A stretch of DNA of 64,000 nucleotides from Nemophila menziesii (GCA_029959085.1 JARWIR010000002.1:46682233-46746232), one strand, 5' to 3'; counted from the first letter of the stretch, positions 34,231-46,242 are shown. Numbers and translations: made by a program. The notes: generated by a model from the sequence alone, not told the origin.

Positions 34231-34857
34231 ATGACTTCTATTGTGGGTAAAGGTGAGAAGGCAGAGGAATCGGAAGATTAATTCTGCCTCTCACCAGATC
34301 GAGAGGCTATTTACTTGAAATATGACGAACCAAAACTCTTGGTTCGAATCCTGGCTTCGGGTATTGTTAATCTAAACTATCTTAAGAAGATTATTATTCA
34401 ACATTGGGGCATCTCAGGACGCATTACTATTGAAAAAAGAGGTGATAATATGTGTACGATTCAATTTGATAAGGAAAAAGATCTTGAAATTGTGTGGGCT
34501 AATAGACCATATCACGTTTTTTATTTTCATGTTTTGGTTCAAAAGTATGATGAAACTATTTTAAACCCTGCTCTTTTGGAGGAAACTTCTTTGTGGGTTA
34601 GATTTGCTGGAATCCCACCTCTGTTTATTAAAGAATCAAATGTTTTCAAAATAGCTTCAAAAATTGGTATTGTAACAGTGGTAGTCCTTCCTGACCCTCT
34701 GAAATTCAAAGAAAATTCTTGTATTAAGGCTCGAGTTAATGTGTCTGTGTTGAAGCCTCTTATTGCTGGATTTTATTTTAAAATTTCTAAAGCTCAATCT
34801 GTCGTGATATCCTTCAAATATGATAAGCTCTTTGATTTTTGCTTTAAAGGTTACTGA
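34231..34857 (+). pseudogene. LINE ORF1 (DUF4283 RNA-binding domain)
   Basis: An ATG at 34,231 opens MTSIVGKGEKAEESED, then a TAA at 34,279-34,281, and the same frame resumes with SPDREAIYLKYDEPKLLVRI. ASGIVNLNYLKKIIIQHWGI and NPALLEETSLWVRFAGIPPL are typical of DUF4283, the ORF1 domain of plant L1 LINEs that packages the RNA. The zinc-knuckle region that normally follows is decayed at the stop at 34,857. Acidic and Lys-rich frames at 34,894-35,274 and 35,290-35,517 look like the rest of ORF1 with two breaks. Confidence 0.85.
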
Positions 34858-35517
34858 GTTTGAAAAAAGAGAAAAAATTTTGTATTTAAAGCTATGAAAG
34901 AAGGGAATCAGGCTCAAAAAACAAAAAAACCTTTGAGGAATAAGAATAAGAAAAAACCCTTAACCCTTGAAGAAGGGGAAATTGATACTTCCCTTTATTC
35001 TAATGGTATAAATGAAGAAAAATCACTGAATTTAGTTCAGAAATCTCTCCTTACTCCAACAGTTATGCTTGGTGACAAAGTTATTGAAGGTGTTACTTTT
35101 AAATCTGAAATTAGACCTCTTGTATCATCTGAGGTCTTTCAACTATGTGGCTCTAATGAGGATAATCCAAAGTTAAGTCCAATTACTGAATTGGAAGAGA
35201 AATTTATTATTGACCCTACCATTACACAAAATTCCAGTGATAAAATTTGCTTTGGCTCTCTTGAAAAAAACTAAACTAGAATAGAACAAGTGAGAAAGGT
35301 CCTTGGCCTTCCACTTGAGGATGAAAAGTTAACTCAAAATTCAACAACTCTTGTCAACCTCTATGAAGCTGATGATGAGATGGCTGAAAATATTGAGGTG
35401 GATAATAATACTATAGATGATGAAATTGAACAATGGTGTGAGGATGACTTACTTGAAGGAATGGAAGCTGAAGAGGTTTGCAGGGTTGACCCACATCAAC
35501 CCCAAGACCATCAATAA

Positions 35518-36279
35518 TACAAGCCTGGAACTGTCAAGGCATTGGCACAACCTTGACATAACTGAGCTTGATTGACATGATCAAGACTCATAATATAGAG
35601 GTACTATTTCTTTCTGAAACTAAACAAAAATTTGATTTTATGCTTTCTTTGAGTTCTAAATTACACTTGACCCTTGTTTCTCAAATTGACCCTGTTGGTT
35701 TAAGTGGTGGGTTAGCTGTTTTTCTGAAAGATGAAAAAAAAATCAATTTTAATAAGCTTAGATAAGAACATTATACGATGTACTTACTTGGGCTTAAAGA
35801 GTGGGAATTGTGAACTCATTTTTGTTTATGGTCCTACAGCAGATGAGGAAAAAAGTTATTTTCTGAGAAAAATCAATACTTTAAACCATGTGGAGGAAAA
35901 ATGGTGTCTTTTGGGAGATTTTAATATGTTTAGATACCCTTATGAGAAATTACGGGGCAATCTAAACTCGGTTCATAAGAATAACATGATGCAATTTAAT
36001 GCTTTTATCCACTCAAGCCTTTTGTTTGATCTACCATCTGTTGGATGTAATTTCTCTTGGTCTAACAAGAGAAATGACAACCAGCTGATTAAACAAAAGC
36101 TTGACAGAATATTGGTAAATCAGGAATGGATTGACTCTTTTCCTAAGTCTTGGACTGACACATTACCTCCTTTGGGGTTTGATCATTCTCCTATTTTACT
36201 TAATTTGGGTTTACACCCAAAAGTTCATAAAAAGAGGTTTATTTTGGAAAAGGGATGGATTTTTGATAAAAAACTTTGA
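35518..36279 (+). pseudogene. LINE ORF2, endonuclease domain
   Basis: IIQAWNCQGIG begins the endonuclease/exonuclease/phosphatase fold. A TAA at 35,559-35,561 interrupts it, then IDMIKTHNIEVLFLSETKQK follows. A one-base slip in the A run at about 35,731-35,740 shifts the frame. The remainder (WCLLGDFNMFRYPYEKL, VGCNFSWSNKRNDNQL, LDRILVNQEW, GFDHSPILLNL) keeps the conserved active-site blocks, including the C-terminal Asp-His pair (FDHSPI). This enzyme nicks target DNA to prime reverse transcription. Confidence 0.9.
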
Positions 36280-38350
36280 AAAAAGATTATTGAGAAATGG
36301 AAATCAGGTCACTTGATGGATTTAAGAGGTATTTCAAAGCTGAGATACAAATTATCACAAATTCAAAAAATTATTTCTATATGAGCCAAGAAAAGAATTT
36401 TGAAAAATAGAATTCTTATTCAGAACAAGGTTAAAGAACTTGAAAAATTGTTTAATGAACCTCACAATGATGAGTATGAACTCAAATTCAATACTCTAAG
36501 TTTGGAAAAAAGAAGAATTTTATTGGTCCCTTAGATCAAAAAATAACTGGCTCAAGCTAGGAGATAGAAATACCAAGTTCTTTCATGGTTCTACTAAAGT
36601 TATAAGAACAAAAAATAGAATTGTTAAGATAAAAGACCCTAATGGTCAGTTGGTTTCAGAAAATAAAGAAATACCTGGTATTATTACTAGGTATTACATT
36701 GATGTGTTCAAATAAGAAGGGCCTAGAAATTACTTACCTGTATTGAGTAAAATCAAGAAAGTAGTCACTGATTAAATGAACAAGTCACTTATTAAACCTG
36801 TCACTTGTGAAGAGGTTAAAAATGCTATTTGGTCATTGGGGAGTGATAAATCACTAGGCCAAGATGGATATGGAGGTTTTTTCTTTAAAAAGTTTTGGGA
36901 TACATTAAAAGATGATCTTGTTGAGATGGTCTCAGACTTCATCTCAAACAATACATCTTTAGAAAATATAAACTGTACTATTATAGCACTTATTCCAAGG
37001 TGTGAGAAATCAGGTGTGGTGGCCTCTTTTAGGCCAATTAGTTGTGCAAATTTCATATATAAGATTATTTCTAAAATCTTAACATTTAGACTCCAGGAAT
37101 GGATTGGTGATTTGGTCTCTGAGACACAAACTGCCTTCATTCCAAACAGGTCTATCTTTGAGAATATCTTGATAGCACAGGAAGTGACTCATTATTTAAA
37201 TAATAAAAGAACATCTAAAAATTACTCATTAGCTATAAAAGCTGACATGAGTAAGGCTTATGAAAATATAGAATGGGACTTTTTGATTGACTTACTATCT
37301 AAAATGGGTTTTCACCCTAGATGGATAGCTTGGATCAAAAATTGCATCTCCTCGGTTACTTATAGAATTCAAGTTAATGGTGAGCTTTATGACCTTGAAA
37401 AACCTCAAAAAGGTCGCAGGCAAGGGGACCCCCTCTCACCATATTTATTCTGCTTAGTAACTCAAGCTTTAACACATCTTATTGATTACTTTGTTGATCA
37501 AGTACTATTGAAGGACATTAAAATAGCAAGAGCAGCCTCCATGGTTACTCATGTTTTGTTTGCTGATGACAGTTTATTTTTTCTTGAAGCATCTGATTAT
37601 AATATTGATATTTTCAATAATTTTATTAACTGGTATACCTTTGCTACAGGTCAAAAGGTCAATCGAAACAAAAGTGGGGTTATTTTCAGCAAAAATACAC
37701 CAAGTGATCAAAGATATAAATTCTCTTCTCTTCTCAGAATTTATAAACTTGATCACTTGGGCAAATACCTGGGAATACCCTCTTCTTGGGGCAAATCAAA
37801 AGTAAAATCACTTGAGTGGTTGGTTGAGTTAATTATAAAAAAAATGGATAGATGGGACACTAAGATGCTCTCAAAGAGCGTTAAGGAGATGTTGGTTGAA
37901 GCAATAATTGGAGTCATACCAAATTTTATCATGTCAGTCTTTTTATTACCTAAGAAGGTAACATCTCATTTAACATCCCTGATTTCCAATTTTTATTGGA
38001 ACAATCAAGTGGAGGATAGATTCCATTGGATCAAATGGCAAACTCTTATGAATTCAAAAGATGAAGGTCGCCTCGGCTTTAAAGATTTTCATTTACAAAA
38101 CTTTGCACTTTTATCTTCGAATGCTTGGAAGTTTTTATCTAATAAAGATTCTCTTGTTTTTAAACTTTTCAAAGGCAAATATTTTCCCAAGGGGGACTTT
38201 TTAAAATGCTGATCTTAGCTCTAATTGCTCTTGGGGTTGGAAAAGTCCGGTAGAAGGCAAAAAATGTTTTGAAACTTCTATTAGATGGAATGTGGGCAAT
38301 GGGTGTTTTATTTGAATTTGGGAGGATTTTTGGATACCTTCTCAAGGTCT
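36280..38350 (+). pseudogene. LINE ORF2, reverse transcriptase domain
   Basis: The linker (SLRSKNNWLKLGDRNTKFFH near 36,520) is followed by frame breaks, including a TAA at 36,773-36,775. The RT core then runs open from 36,776 to 38,212. It has DGYGGFFFKKFWDTLK, SFRPISCANFIYKIISK, the motif A region KADMSKAYENIEW, GRRQGDPLSPYLFCLV and the catalytic VLFADDSLFF. The Asp usually found in KAYD is Glu (KAYE), but the motif A and FADD aspartates are present. A frameshift after 38,200 leads into SNCSWGWKSPVEG and RWNVGNGCF. The core itself looks well preserved. Confidence 0.93.
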
Positions 38351-39710
38351 GATGGTTAAACCCCTAAATTGTGATCTTAAATTGGTGTCTGAACTTATTA
38401 ATTCAAATACTTTTGAATGGAAAATTGAATTACTTAACCTTTATTTCTCAACAGAAATTGCTGCAACCATATCCTCCTTATACATTCCTCCCTTTGACTG
38501 TTTTGACACTCCATTATGGCCTTTCTCTAAGGATGGTAGTGTAACAGTCAAAGATATGTATAGGAGGCTTTGGATAGAACAACAGGAAGTTGAGAGAATA
38601 AAGGATAAAAATATAGGCACAACCTCTTTTTTACTTGAGTCTGAGGAATGGAAATATATTTGGAGTATGAAAATACACCCTAAGATCAAAAACTTTATTT
38701 GGAAATGTTGTGAAAATGGTTTGGCAACCAATGAAAATAGGAAGAAAAGGAAATTTTATCAAAGTGATCTATGTTCTTTATGTTAGATTGAAACAAAGAA
38801 TGTTGAACACTTAATATTTCATTGCTCATGGGCAAGAGCTTTTTGGATTGCTAGTCCTCTCAATTTTAACTCTATGACTGAGCCTACCTTTAATTTCAAG
38901 AATTGGGTGGCTTTTATTAGAAAATGTAGTATTGAAAGTAAAGATTATGATGTTTACTCAGGAGAACTAGCTTTCTATTTTGTGTGGCATGTTTGGAAAG
39001 GAAGGAATCAGAGCCTCTTTAGAGGAATTACTCCTGACCCTATTCTTGTGTTACAAGAGGCTTTAAAAGCCTATGATGATAATAATAAGGCAAATGATTA
39101 ATTTTTGAGGCTAAAATAAAAAAATCAATTGATTCTGATGATGCCCTTAATTCTGGAAATAATAACTTTAACTCTGTAACTCAAGGCTTGAACCTTAGAG
39201 AGGACCGAGTTGAGAAATGGAAACCACCTCCACTTGGTTTACTTAAAATTAATTGTGATGCCTCTTTTGTTCATGATACAAATAAAGCCTCATATGCTTG
39301 TATTACTCGTGATTCTGCAGGTAGCATAGTGGATGGTTTTGCGAGGGAAATGAAGGCTAACTCAATTATTGAAGCAGAGGCAAGAGGGATGGCTCAAGCT
39401 TGTGTTATGGCATCTAAATTACCTCCTGGCTCAGTAGAAATAGAGAGTGATAGCTTAGTGTTAGTTAATTAAGTGTTTTTTGGTAGCAAAGTGTACTGTA
39501 ATATTCTGAACTTAGTTAGATACATTCTTAGGTGTAAAATTAAGTATAAGATTAAAATCTCCTTTGTGAGGAGATCAAAAAACCGGTGCAGTTGATTAGG
39601 TGGCTAAACAAGTGCTTAAAGGTGCCTTGTTTAGCCTTTGGAATTTTTTTCCACCTTCTCAATTAGCTAGATTATTGTTTTGTGATTTTGATCCTTTAGG
39701 GATAGGATAA
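38351..39710 (+). pseudogene. LINE ORF2, zinc-binding and RNase H region
   Basis: WSMKIHPKIKNFIWKCCENG, then the Cys/His pattern DLCSLC...HLIFHC with a stop between, is the zf-RVT region. RNase H follows from about 39,188 with LLKINCDASF, IIEAEARGMAQA and EIESDSLVLVN, giving the catalytic Asp, Glu and Asp. A TAA at 39,470-39,472 and others break it before the C-terminal block VAKQVLKGALFSLWNFF. The ORF would end at 39,708-39,710. A C-terminal RNase H domain is characteristic of some plant L1 lineages. Confidence 0.9.
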
Positions 39711-39761
39711 TTTGTAACTTGAAGTTTTTAATATATATATGCTTCTTTCGACTAAAAAAAA

Positions 39762-39778
39762 AAATAACCCATTAATAA
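39762..39778. repeat. Right target-site duplication of the LINE
   Basis: AAATAACCCATTAATAA, exact copy of 33,959-33,975. Confidence 0.9.
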
Positions 39779-39865
39779 TTTTTTCGACTCTTCATTAGTC
39801 ATTCACCCAAATTCCATCTTGTTCTTCTACTTAGTTACATGTGGCGTGTTTCCTTTTTTTTTTTT

Positions 39866-39883
39866 TTATTATTATTATTATTA

Positions 39884-39927
<44 letters not shown>

Positions 39928-39934
39928 ATAATAA
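39866..39934. repeat. ATT microsatellite
   Basis: About 69 nt of ATT with one interruption (ATTTTTATT). Confidence 0.9.
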
Positions 39935-39965
39935 AATATTGCATTTTAACTTTTAATGAAATAAT

Positions 39966-39991
39966 TCTCTCTCTCTCTCTCTCTCTCTCTC
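39966..39991. repeat. CT microsatellite
   Basis: About 26 nt of TC repeat followed by a run of C. Confidence 0.9.
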
Positions 39992-40411
39992 CCCCATATT
40001 TAAGTATTGTCACGATTAATATTAGTTGTACACGTTTTCTTCATAAACTTTGACCTTTACATTTTTCTTACAAAATATTAGTTTGAATGGTGTTAAGAAC
40101 GATTGACTTGAGGAGAACGATTGGCTTGAGGTGTAAGAATAATATATTAGGAATTATGATACTTGTTAAGTAAGTAGTATTATCTATATATGGGGCTCCA
40201 TACTTTTTCATTATCTGTATTATATTCTACCCCACAAGGGGGTGGAGTTAAGTATGAATCTGGATCTTGTAAAGACATAATAGGAAAATTGCAAATCAAT
40301 TTGCTCATTTCTGTAATTTCCTCCTTAAATAATCTCTCATGTGAAGGTGTTAATCAAGGAATGTTTGTTTAGAGAGAGCTTATAAGGCATTATAAGCTCC
40401 TCTCATCACGG

Positions 40412-40620
40412 TGATATCTCCCTATTTGTGATGAATTAATATAGGTGGGAGACATCATTTTAGGTGTATTTGAGTATTTAATTTTATATTTTTATTCATA
40501 TTTCGATATTTTTCTATTTCTTGTCTTGATTTGAGGAATTAATATTTTTAGAGCACATTTGGTTTAATTTGTTTGTTAATGTGAGGTTTTAAAGATATAT
40601 GGAAATTAAACCACAACCTT
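40412..40620 (+). mobile_element. Fragment of an Athila-type LTR (5' end)
   Basis: Starts TGATATCTCCCTATTTGTGA and continues GAGACATCATTTTAGG and TTTTTAGAGCACAT..GGTTTAAT, matching the first ~200 bp of the LTR at 42,828-44,316 in order. It breaks off near 40,620. Confidence 0.75.
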
Positions 40621-40743
40621 CGTGTGATCCGTCTAGTTTTGACTTAGTTTAGGTGAATTGATCGGTTGGTCTAGTTCTCACCTGTTGCACACCCTTTGGC
40701 AAAAACAAGGTCAAAGTGTTACGTTAATCGATTTGGTAGTCAA

Positions 40744-41158
40744 TGTTACATATGAATTAAAGAGTAATGGTTTTAGATTAACCACTTACGCAACGGATTG
40801 ATGATTTTTAAATTCTTGCTTTCTGATCGTGAATTTAATTAAAAGAATTATATTCTTTATTTTCACCACCTAAGCGTCTGAGAATATCTTGTTTAAGTGT
40901 ATGAGGAGAAAATTGATTTAACGGTGAAGAATTTTTGTTGTTGTGTTTTGTTGTCTTTGGAAAGGAGAAGCAGACTCCTATTTATAGAGTGCTGGAAGTG
41001 TTGGTTTATTAACTGATAACAAACCACCTTCCCATGATCTCCACCCCAAACACTATCTTAGTGGGTAATTTCTTTCAGTTAATCCCAGTTAACTTATCTC
41101 AGCACGTTCATGTCAACCCATTATGGGTGACATGGAAATAAAACTATTATTTCTTTCA
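40744..41158 (-). repeat. Copia 3' LTR
   Basis: Plus-strand TGTTACATATG...TTTCTTTCA. A TATA box (CTATAAATAG, minus strand) is at 40,978-40,987. Confidence 0.9.
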
Positions 41159-41171
41159 TTCTCCCACTCGC
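41159..41171 (-). other. Copia polypurine tract
   Basis: Minus strand GCGAGTGGGAGAA directly before the 3' LTR start TGAAAG. It primes plus-strand DNA synthesis. Confidence 0.7.
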
Positions 41172-42312
41172 ACATGATGGGGTTACCATCGCACCGTAAG
41201 ATACGTGCATTACACTTTCCCATACATCTAAATTTCCCAAAAAAATTCTCATATACAAAATACTACAATAATTCATTATACTTGACAAATAGGTCGTGCG
41301 ACCGACAAGCATTCAAGCATATGTTACTATTAACCTGTTAGGGTACATAGTTACTCAAATGAAATCTCATTCCTTACGTATCTTGTAGTACCCCAGACTA
41401 ACAATATGTTGTATCATATTATAGTAACTCTGACCCCTTCAAATTTATATCACAACTTCTATGTGAAAAAAAGTTCATTGTTATTTCGTTTATGTGTCTC
41501 ACTATCATGTTAAAGTCTATATTGACTTACATGGTCGGTTAACCTACAAGCACACATTTTGATAGACAATTCTATTCTTTAATTTACACTTATATCCTTT
41601 TATATTGATTAGGTTGCTTTCCCAAACATACCCCATTAGACCGAATCATTCATGATTATTGGTAATGTGTTCAAAGTAGCATACACCTAATCAAAATATC
41701 AAGATATAGTCAAAATTAATAAGGGCACAAATCAAAGGCATCACACAATGAAGAAACAAGGATCAATTCTTCACTTCCTTTTGGTCGAAAGCACACGTGG
41801 TATGACACACGTGTTATGGTATTATTCATATATCTCAAACTGTATGTCACAATTTTACAAATACCATACAGATATATAATTAGACAAGCCTCGTTGCCTA
41901 AGATAAATTCTTCGATCGATCAACCCTTCTATGAAATTAATCAAGCAATTCATATCTGGCTATTATAGACTAAGTAGACAGTGGGATTGTACTTCGATCA
42001 TAATATAAGCTTAACATGGTTTATCCATGTTTATGATCTCATCTTAACACTTAGTTAAGGTGAATATCTTAACTCAAGTTATCTTGAGGGTTATTCACTA
42101 CTATGAGTTAGTCTCGTCTTTGCGCACTTCTTATGCCAAAGGTGATTGCCCGTGTGACAGGGCCAATCTCAGTCTATAGGACATACAAACTTACAAAATC
42201 ACACGCAATATATAATACATATCAAAAATGATATTTAAAAATAAACAGTTAAATAAACATACTAATGGAAATATATACATAGAATGCACATAAACTAGCA
42301 ATAATTCGTACA
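41172..42312 (-). other. Copia 3' untranslated region
   Basis: About 1.1 kb between the RNase H stop and the polypurine tract without a recognisable gene, long for a Copia element. No inserted element is evident. Confidence 0.5.
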
Positions 42313-42822
42313 TTATATCTTGCTTAATCCTATAGATCTAACATGATCCATGAATACATCCCTTGGGATATCCTTTGTGAATGGATCAGCAAGCATATTG
42401 CGTGTGGGTATATATTGCAAAGTAACATCCTTTTGTGCAATTATATCTGTAACGAAGTTATTACTTTATATCAATGTGTTTGGTCTTGCTGTGATATAAG
42501 CCATTGCAGCTTGACTATCACAATATATTGTAATTGGACTCCCACTATCACCAGAGAATCCTAAATGTTCAAAGAACCTTTTTAACCAAACAACCTCTTG
42601 AACCACAGCTGAGCAAGCTACAAACTCAGCTTCCATCGTTGACAAAGCTACACAGGTTTGTTTCTTGCTACTCCATGAAATTGCACAATTATTTAGGAAG
42701 AATACATAATCTGAAGTGGATTTACGCCCATCTATATCACCAGCCCAATCAGCGTTTGTATATCCCTCTAGGCGTAATCTATCTCCTCGAAAGCATAAGG
42801 CATGATCTTTGGTGACTTTTAG
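42313..42822 (-). pseudogene. Copia RNase H domain
   Basis: Minus strand YTNADWAGDIDGRKSTSDYV, SWSSKKQTCVALSTMEAEFV and TIYCDSQAAMA give the RNase H catalytic Asp, Glu and Asp. The C-terminus TRNMLADPFTKDIPRDVFMD ends at a stop at 42,313-42,315. One internal stop is visible after ITARPNTLI. The domain is separated from its reverse transcriptase by the Athila-type insertion. Confidence 0.92.
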
Positions 42823-42827
42823 GTATG

Positions 42828-44316
42828 TGATGTCTCTTTATTTGTGATAGTAAAATATACTCATGAGACATCATTTTAGGCTTATTTATTAGTTTATAGG
42901 TTGATTTTAGCTTAATTTAATGCACTTTCCTATTTTGAGTCTTGATTTGTAGAATTATTATTTTTAGAGCATATTGGGTTTAATTGTTTATTTAGTTTGA
43001 AGCTTTAAAGATAATTATGGAGATTAATTAGAATCCAAGTCAAAGACAACAACTTATGGAAAGAGATATGCATGGAAATTGGAGATAAGGAAATAAAAGC
43101 TAAAAAGATGGAAAAGGAAAAGCTGCCTAAATCTGGGATTCTGCATACACGTCCAAAGATATGCGTTTTTACCTAAGAAATAGGCCGAATTTGGTAATTT
43201 CCTTCTAAAGGGTCAAGATAATTCTGTTGCGATTCTTTTGGTATCTTATGGAGCTCAATCCGACCAATAACAAAGAAGATACACTCAACATAGCGCAGCA
43301 GTGTTTATCTTTATTTCCTTACGAATTTGAGTTGGGCTAGGAGTCCATTACTTAACTTATCTCTAAAGAAACGAATTAGGTCAACCTATACACTATAAAT
43401 ACAGCCTCTTAACACTATTAAATCATCCTTGGTGAAACCTTAAACTAAGAGGAAGCTTACAACACAAGAGAGAAGTCTGGAAGGAGCTGTTCATCAACAA
43501 TGTCTTCTTCTACCTTTAATTTTGTAATTTCTTTCTTTCCTTTCATGAACTAAATTTCTTTAGCTTGAGTTTTAGCATTAATGTATGAACCCTAGTTTTA
43601 ATTGACATCTATCTAATTTGGGAATTCAATGTTTTAAATAGAATTATAGTTTTCATTCTCTGTGTATGTGTTTGGATTTATATTCTGTGTTTTTGTGGAC
43701 TGCAGCCATTAGAATTACCATCTAGTAATTAGGAGACCATTGACAACGGTGTTTAATTACATGTTTAGCACATAACGTTTAGTTTTAGGTTTGATCTGAC
43801 AACCCAACCTAGCTAGATAATCACTATGGTTTAGTCTTTTTGACTATTTACCAATTACAGGAAAAGTTTGCTTAGGAAGCCTTATTGACACAGGTAAATC
43901 CTATTTGAAACTACCGATAGCATATTGGGACCGATTAGGGAAATACTACATAATTCACCCTTACATGTTTAGAACGGCAAAACTAGTGGGGATTACATGC
44001 TAATAACTTAAGCTATCTTCTCATATCACTTCTCTTTCATATTTATTTTCTGTCTTTAAATTTCTTAGTTTTAATTTAGTTTATTAGAAAATCAAACAAA
44101 AATCTATTTGTCTTTACTTTTATTTGCGTTTAGTTGTTCTATCTTTAATTTATTTACACTTGATATTTGCATAAGATTCTCCTAACCTCTGTAGTCTCTG
44201 CGGAACGAATCTTTATCTAAAACTTGCATACGATCTGTATACTTGCAGAACCGTGTAGTTCTAGGGTGTTTTTGCACTTATTTACATCTTATTTTATCAT
44301 ACCCTAGGCCCCACCA
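42828..44316 (+). repeat. Athila-type 5' LTR (nested element)
   Basis: 1,489 bp from TGATGTCTC to CCTAGGCCCCACCA. Both ends match the LTR at 58,440-60,211 on the other strand. A TATA box CTATAAATA is at 43,393-43,401. Confidence 0.88.
43393..43401 (+). promoter_or_regulatory. TATA box of the Athila-type LTR
   Basis: CTATAAATACAGCC in the middle of the LTR. The second element has CTATAAATAC (minus strand) at 59,426-59,435 at a comparable place. Confidence 0.6.
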
Positions 44317-44322
44317 AGTTTT

Positions 44323-44340
44323 TGGCGCCGCTGCCGGGAC
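44323..44340 (+). other. Primer-binding site, Asp tRNA type
   Basis: TGGCGCCGCTGCCGGGAC six bases after the LTR, complementary to the 3' end of plant tRNA-Asp with one mismatch (CGCTG for CGTTG). This primer is usual for Athila and Tat elements. Confidence 0.88.
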
Positions 44341-44439
44341 TACATCGTTAGTCCTTGTGCATATATCTTGTGCTTTTATTTTTAGTTAGTTCTATTTTAC
44401 GCTTTTTTTTTAGTTTTTGTTTTTCAGATTTAGTTACAG

Positions 44440-46242
44440 ATGGAGAACCCAAGGAGACGTGAGCTACCCATCGAGTTCATAGTGGAGCCACGAGGAATTC
44501 GAGCTCCAGAAATCCAAGCCGCGAAATTTAAACCTGATTCTGGGATGCTAACTCAATTTGCATCTCATGGATTATTCAGCGGAGATGCACATCAAGATCC
44601 GATCCGATATATTCAGAAATTCATGCAGATCTGTGATGCTTATATCGTAAGAGGAGTTACTAAGGAACAAGTATATTACCTGATGTTCCAGTTCTTCTTG
44701 ACCGGATGTGCAAGTAATTGGTATGATACCCAATACCCTCATGTTATTCCAGATTGGGACAAACTCCAAGCAAGATTCCTAGACCGTTTCTATCCGGTTA
44801 GTAGACGTTTAAAAGATATGTTGGAGCTTGAACAATTTATACAGAAAGAGGAAGAGAGTTTGGGTGAAGCATGGTTACGATTTACAAAGAAGAAAGCGAG
44901 GTGTCCATATCATAGATCCTCGCCGGAATATTATTTAACCTTGTTTTATGGAGGCCTTGATGATAAATCAAGAGAAAAAGCAGATTCATTAGGAAACGCA
45001 GGTTTTGTGTTACTAGATCCCGAAGAAGCTGAGTTGGGGATGGAGAGAATTCTTGAGAACGAGAGAAGTTGGCCAAAGAGAGCAGTAAAAGAAAACAATT
45101 CAGAATCTATGAAACTTAAAGAATTGACTAAACAACTCGAAGAACTCAAGGAACAAGCCCGAACAATTGCTCAGGTGAATACAGTACGCACAATTCCTCC
45201 GTGTCTTGGTTGTGGATCAAGAAATCACGTGTGGAAAGGGTGTATGAATAATCCAGCAGTAGCTTCCGTTCAATATTCTCAAGATAACAATTATTCTAAT
45301 GGTTATACTTATCTTCAAGAAAGCTACACCCATTATCAACAACCTCCACATCAAAAGAGTTGGGTCAGAAAGCAAGAAACTTATCATCAACCCCAACTTC
45401 CATCTTATAATCCACCACAACCTATTCAGAAAAAGGCACCCATTGTTGAAAAAGCTTGTCAAGAACCAAAGAAAGATCCACCTAAACAATCAATGCAACT
45501 GGCAAAACGAGAACAAATCCAAGACTTGAATTCGAGTATGGCTAAATTAATACAAGCAGCTGAGAAAATGAGTCATAGCCAACAGAAAGTTCAAACCCAG
45601 GATAAGATTATCAAGCAACTAGAGCATACTATATCACACATGGCGAGTAAATTACAAAATCGGCCAAAAGGGCAACTCCCAAGTGATACTATTGCTCCTA
45701 GAGATGATTATTGCCATGCAGTTGAATTGCGAAGTGGAAAACAACTACCTCCCCCAAGACCAGAACCAGAACCAATCCCTATTCCAGAACAGAGGGGGGA
45801 AGAAACAACCAAAGATACAGTTGAGGAGGTAGTTAAACCAAAGAGTGTTCAAGCCGAGACACCTGAGAAGACAAAAAAACCAGTGGAACTTAATACACGC
45901 CCTCCACCACTATACCCTTCACGTGTCAGAAAGAAGGACAATGACTTGGAATTCAAGAAGTTCGATGACATGGTGAGCAAGGTTGAGATTAAAATGCCGT
46001 TTGTTGAAGCTATCAAAAGAATGCCGAAATATCTAAAATTCATGAAGGACATTCTTTCGAACAAACGAGGTATAGAAACCGCGGATACGAGTGGATCACC
46101 AGAGGGGTGTTATGCTATCAAGTTACCACCAGAAGAGCCCCTTCCCACGAAATCTTGGATGGAACCATCCATACTTATGAAGAATCGAGCTGAAAAGTTC
46201 GTGGGAATCAAAGGGAAAGGGTGGAAATTTCGTCATCCTTAA
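44440..46242 (+). CDS. Athila-type gag protein fused to the integrase C-terminal tail (600 aa, open)
   Basis: The start is about 100 bp after the primer site. Residues ~50-170 form the retrotransposon gag domain (IQKFMQICDAYIVRG, LTGCASNWYD, RFLDRFYPVSRR). A CCHC knuckle CLGCGSRNHVWKGC lies near residue 254, then a Pro/Gln-rich region, then the Athila gag end MPFVEAIKRMPKYLKFMKDI. After an EGCYAIKLPPE block, the start of the protease region, the protein jumps to KSWMEPSIL...VGIKGKGWKFR, which matches the last part of the ORF at 63,057 (KSSWQGPFM...VVIKAKGCKFR). Everything between, from protease to integrase core, is deleted with the frame preserved. A gag that could still form particles, mobilised by a full-length relative, is an inference. 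Confidence 0.85.
   Translation: MENPRRRELPIEFIVEPRGIRAPEIQAAKFKPDSGMLTQFASHGLFSGDAHQDPIRYIQKFMQICDAYIVRGVTKEQVYYLMFQFFLTGCASNWYDTQYPHVIPDWDKLQARFLDRFYPVSRRLKDMLELEQFIQKEEESLGEAWLRFTKKKARCPYHRSSPEYYLTLFYGGLDDKSREKADSLGNAGFVLLDPEEAELGMERILENERSWPKRAVKENNSESMKLKELTKQLEELKEQARTIAQVNTVRTIPPCLGCGSRNHVWKGCMNNPAVASVQYSQDNNYSNGYTYLQESYTHYQQPPHQKSWVRKQETYHQPQLPSYNPPQPIQKKAPIVEKACQEPKKDPPKQSMQLAKREQIQDLNSSMAKLIQAAEKMSHSQQKVQTQDKIIKQLEHTISHMASKLQNRPKGQLPSDTIAPRDDYCHAVELRSGKQLPPPRPEPEPIPIPEQRGEETTKDTVEEVVKPKSVQAETPEKTKKPVELNTRPPPLYPSRVRKKDNDLEFKKFDDMVSKVEIKMPFVEAIKRMPKYLKFMKDILSNKRGIETADTSGSPEGCYAIKLPPEEPLPTKSWMEPSILMKNRAEKFVGIKGKGWKFRHP

Larger units (their letters stand above)
33976..39761 (+). mobile_element. 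Full-length L1-type LINE retrotransposon, mutated
   Basis: A 5.8-kb non-LTR element with a 5' untranslated region of about 250 bp, ORF1 (DUF4283), ORF2 (endonuclease, reverse transcriptase, zinc-binding region, RNase H) and a short poly(A) end near 39,752-39,761. It is bounded by perfect 17-bp target duplications, so both ends are certain. Several stops and frameshifts disable both ORFs. It inserted between the hAT copy and the unassigned DNA at 39,779. Confidence 0.95.
39779..40411. other. Gene-free stretch with microsatellites
   Basis: Holds an ATT repeat (39,866-39,934), a CT repeat (39,966-39,991), a short tandem GAACGATTGACTTGAGGA near 40,100 and a hairpin-forming GAGAGCTTATAAGG / CCTTATAAGC-like pair near 40,375. 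Reading frames over the microsatellites are artefacts. Confidence 0.6.

Noticed and set aside
39841..40053. Open frames of 60-70 codons on both strands
   Set aside because: They translate ATT and CT microsatellites into poly-Ile and Ser/Leu runs and have no other support.
44572..45489. Antisense ORFs inside the gag gene
   Set aside because: They are shadows of the 600-codon gag frame and show no protein family features.
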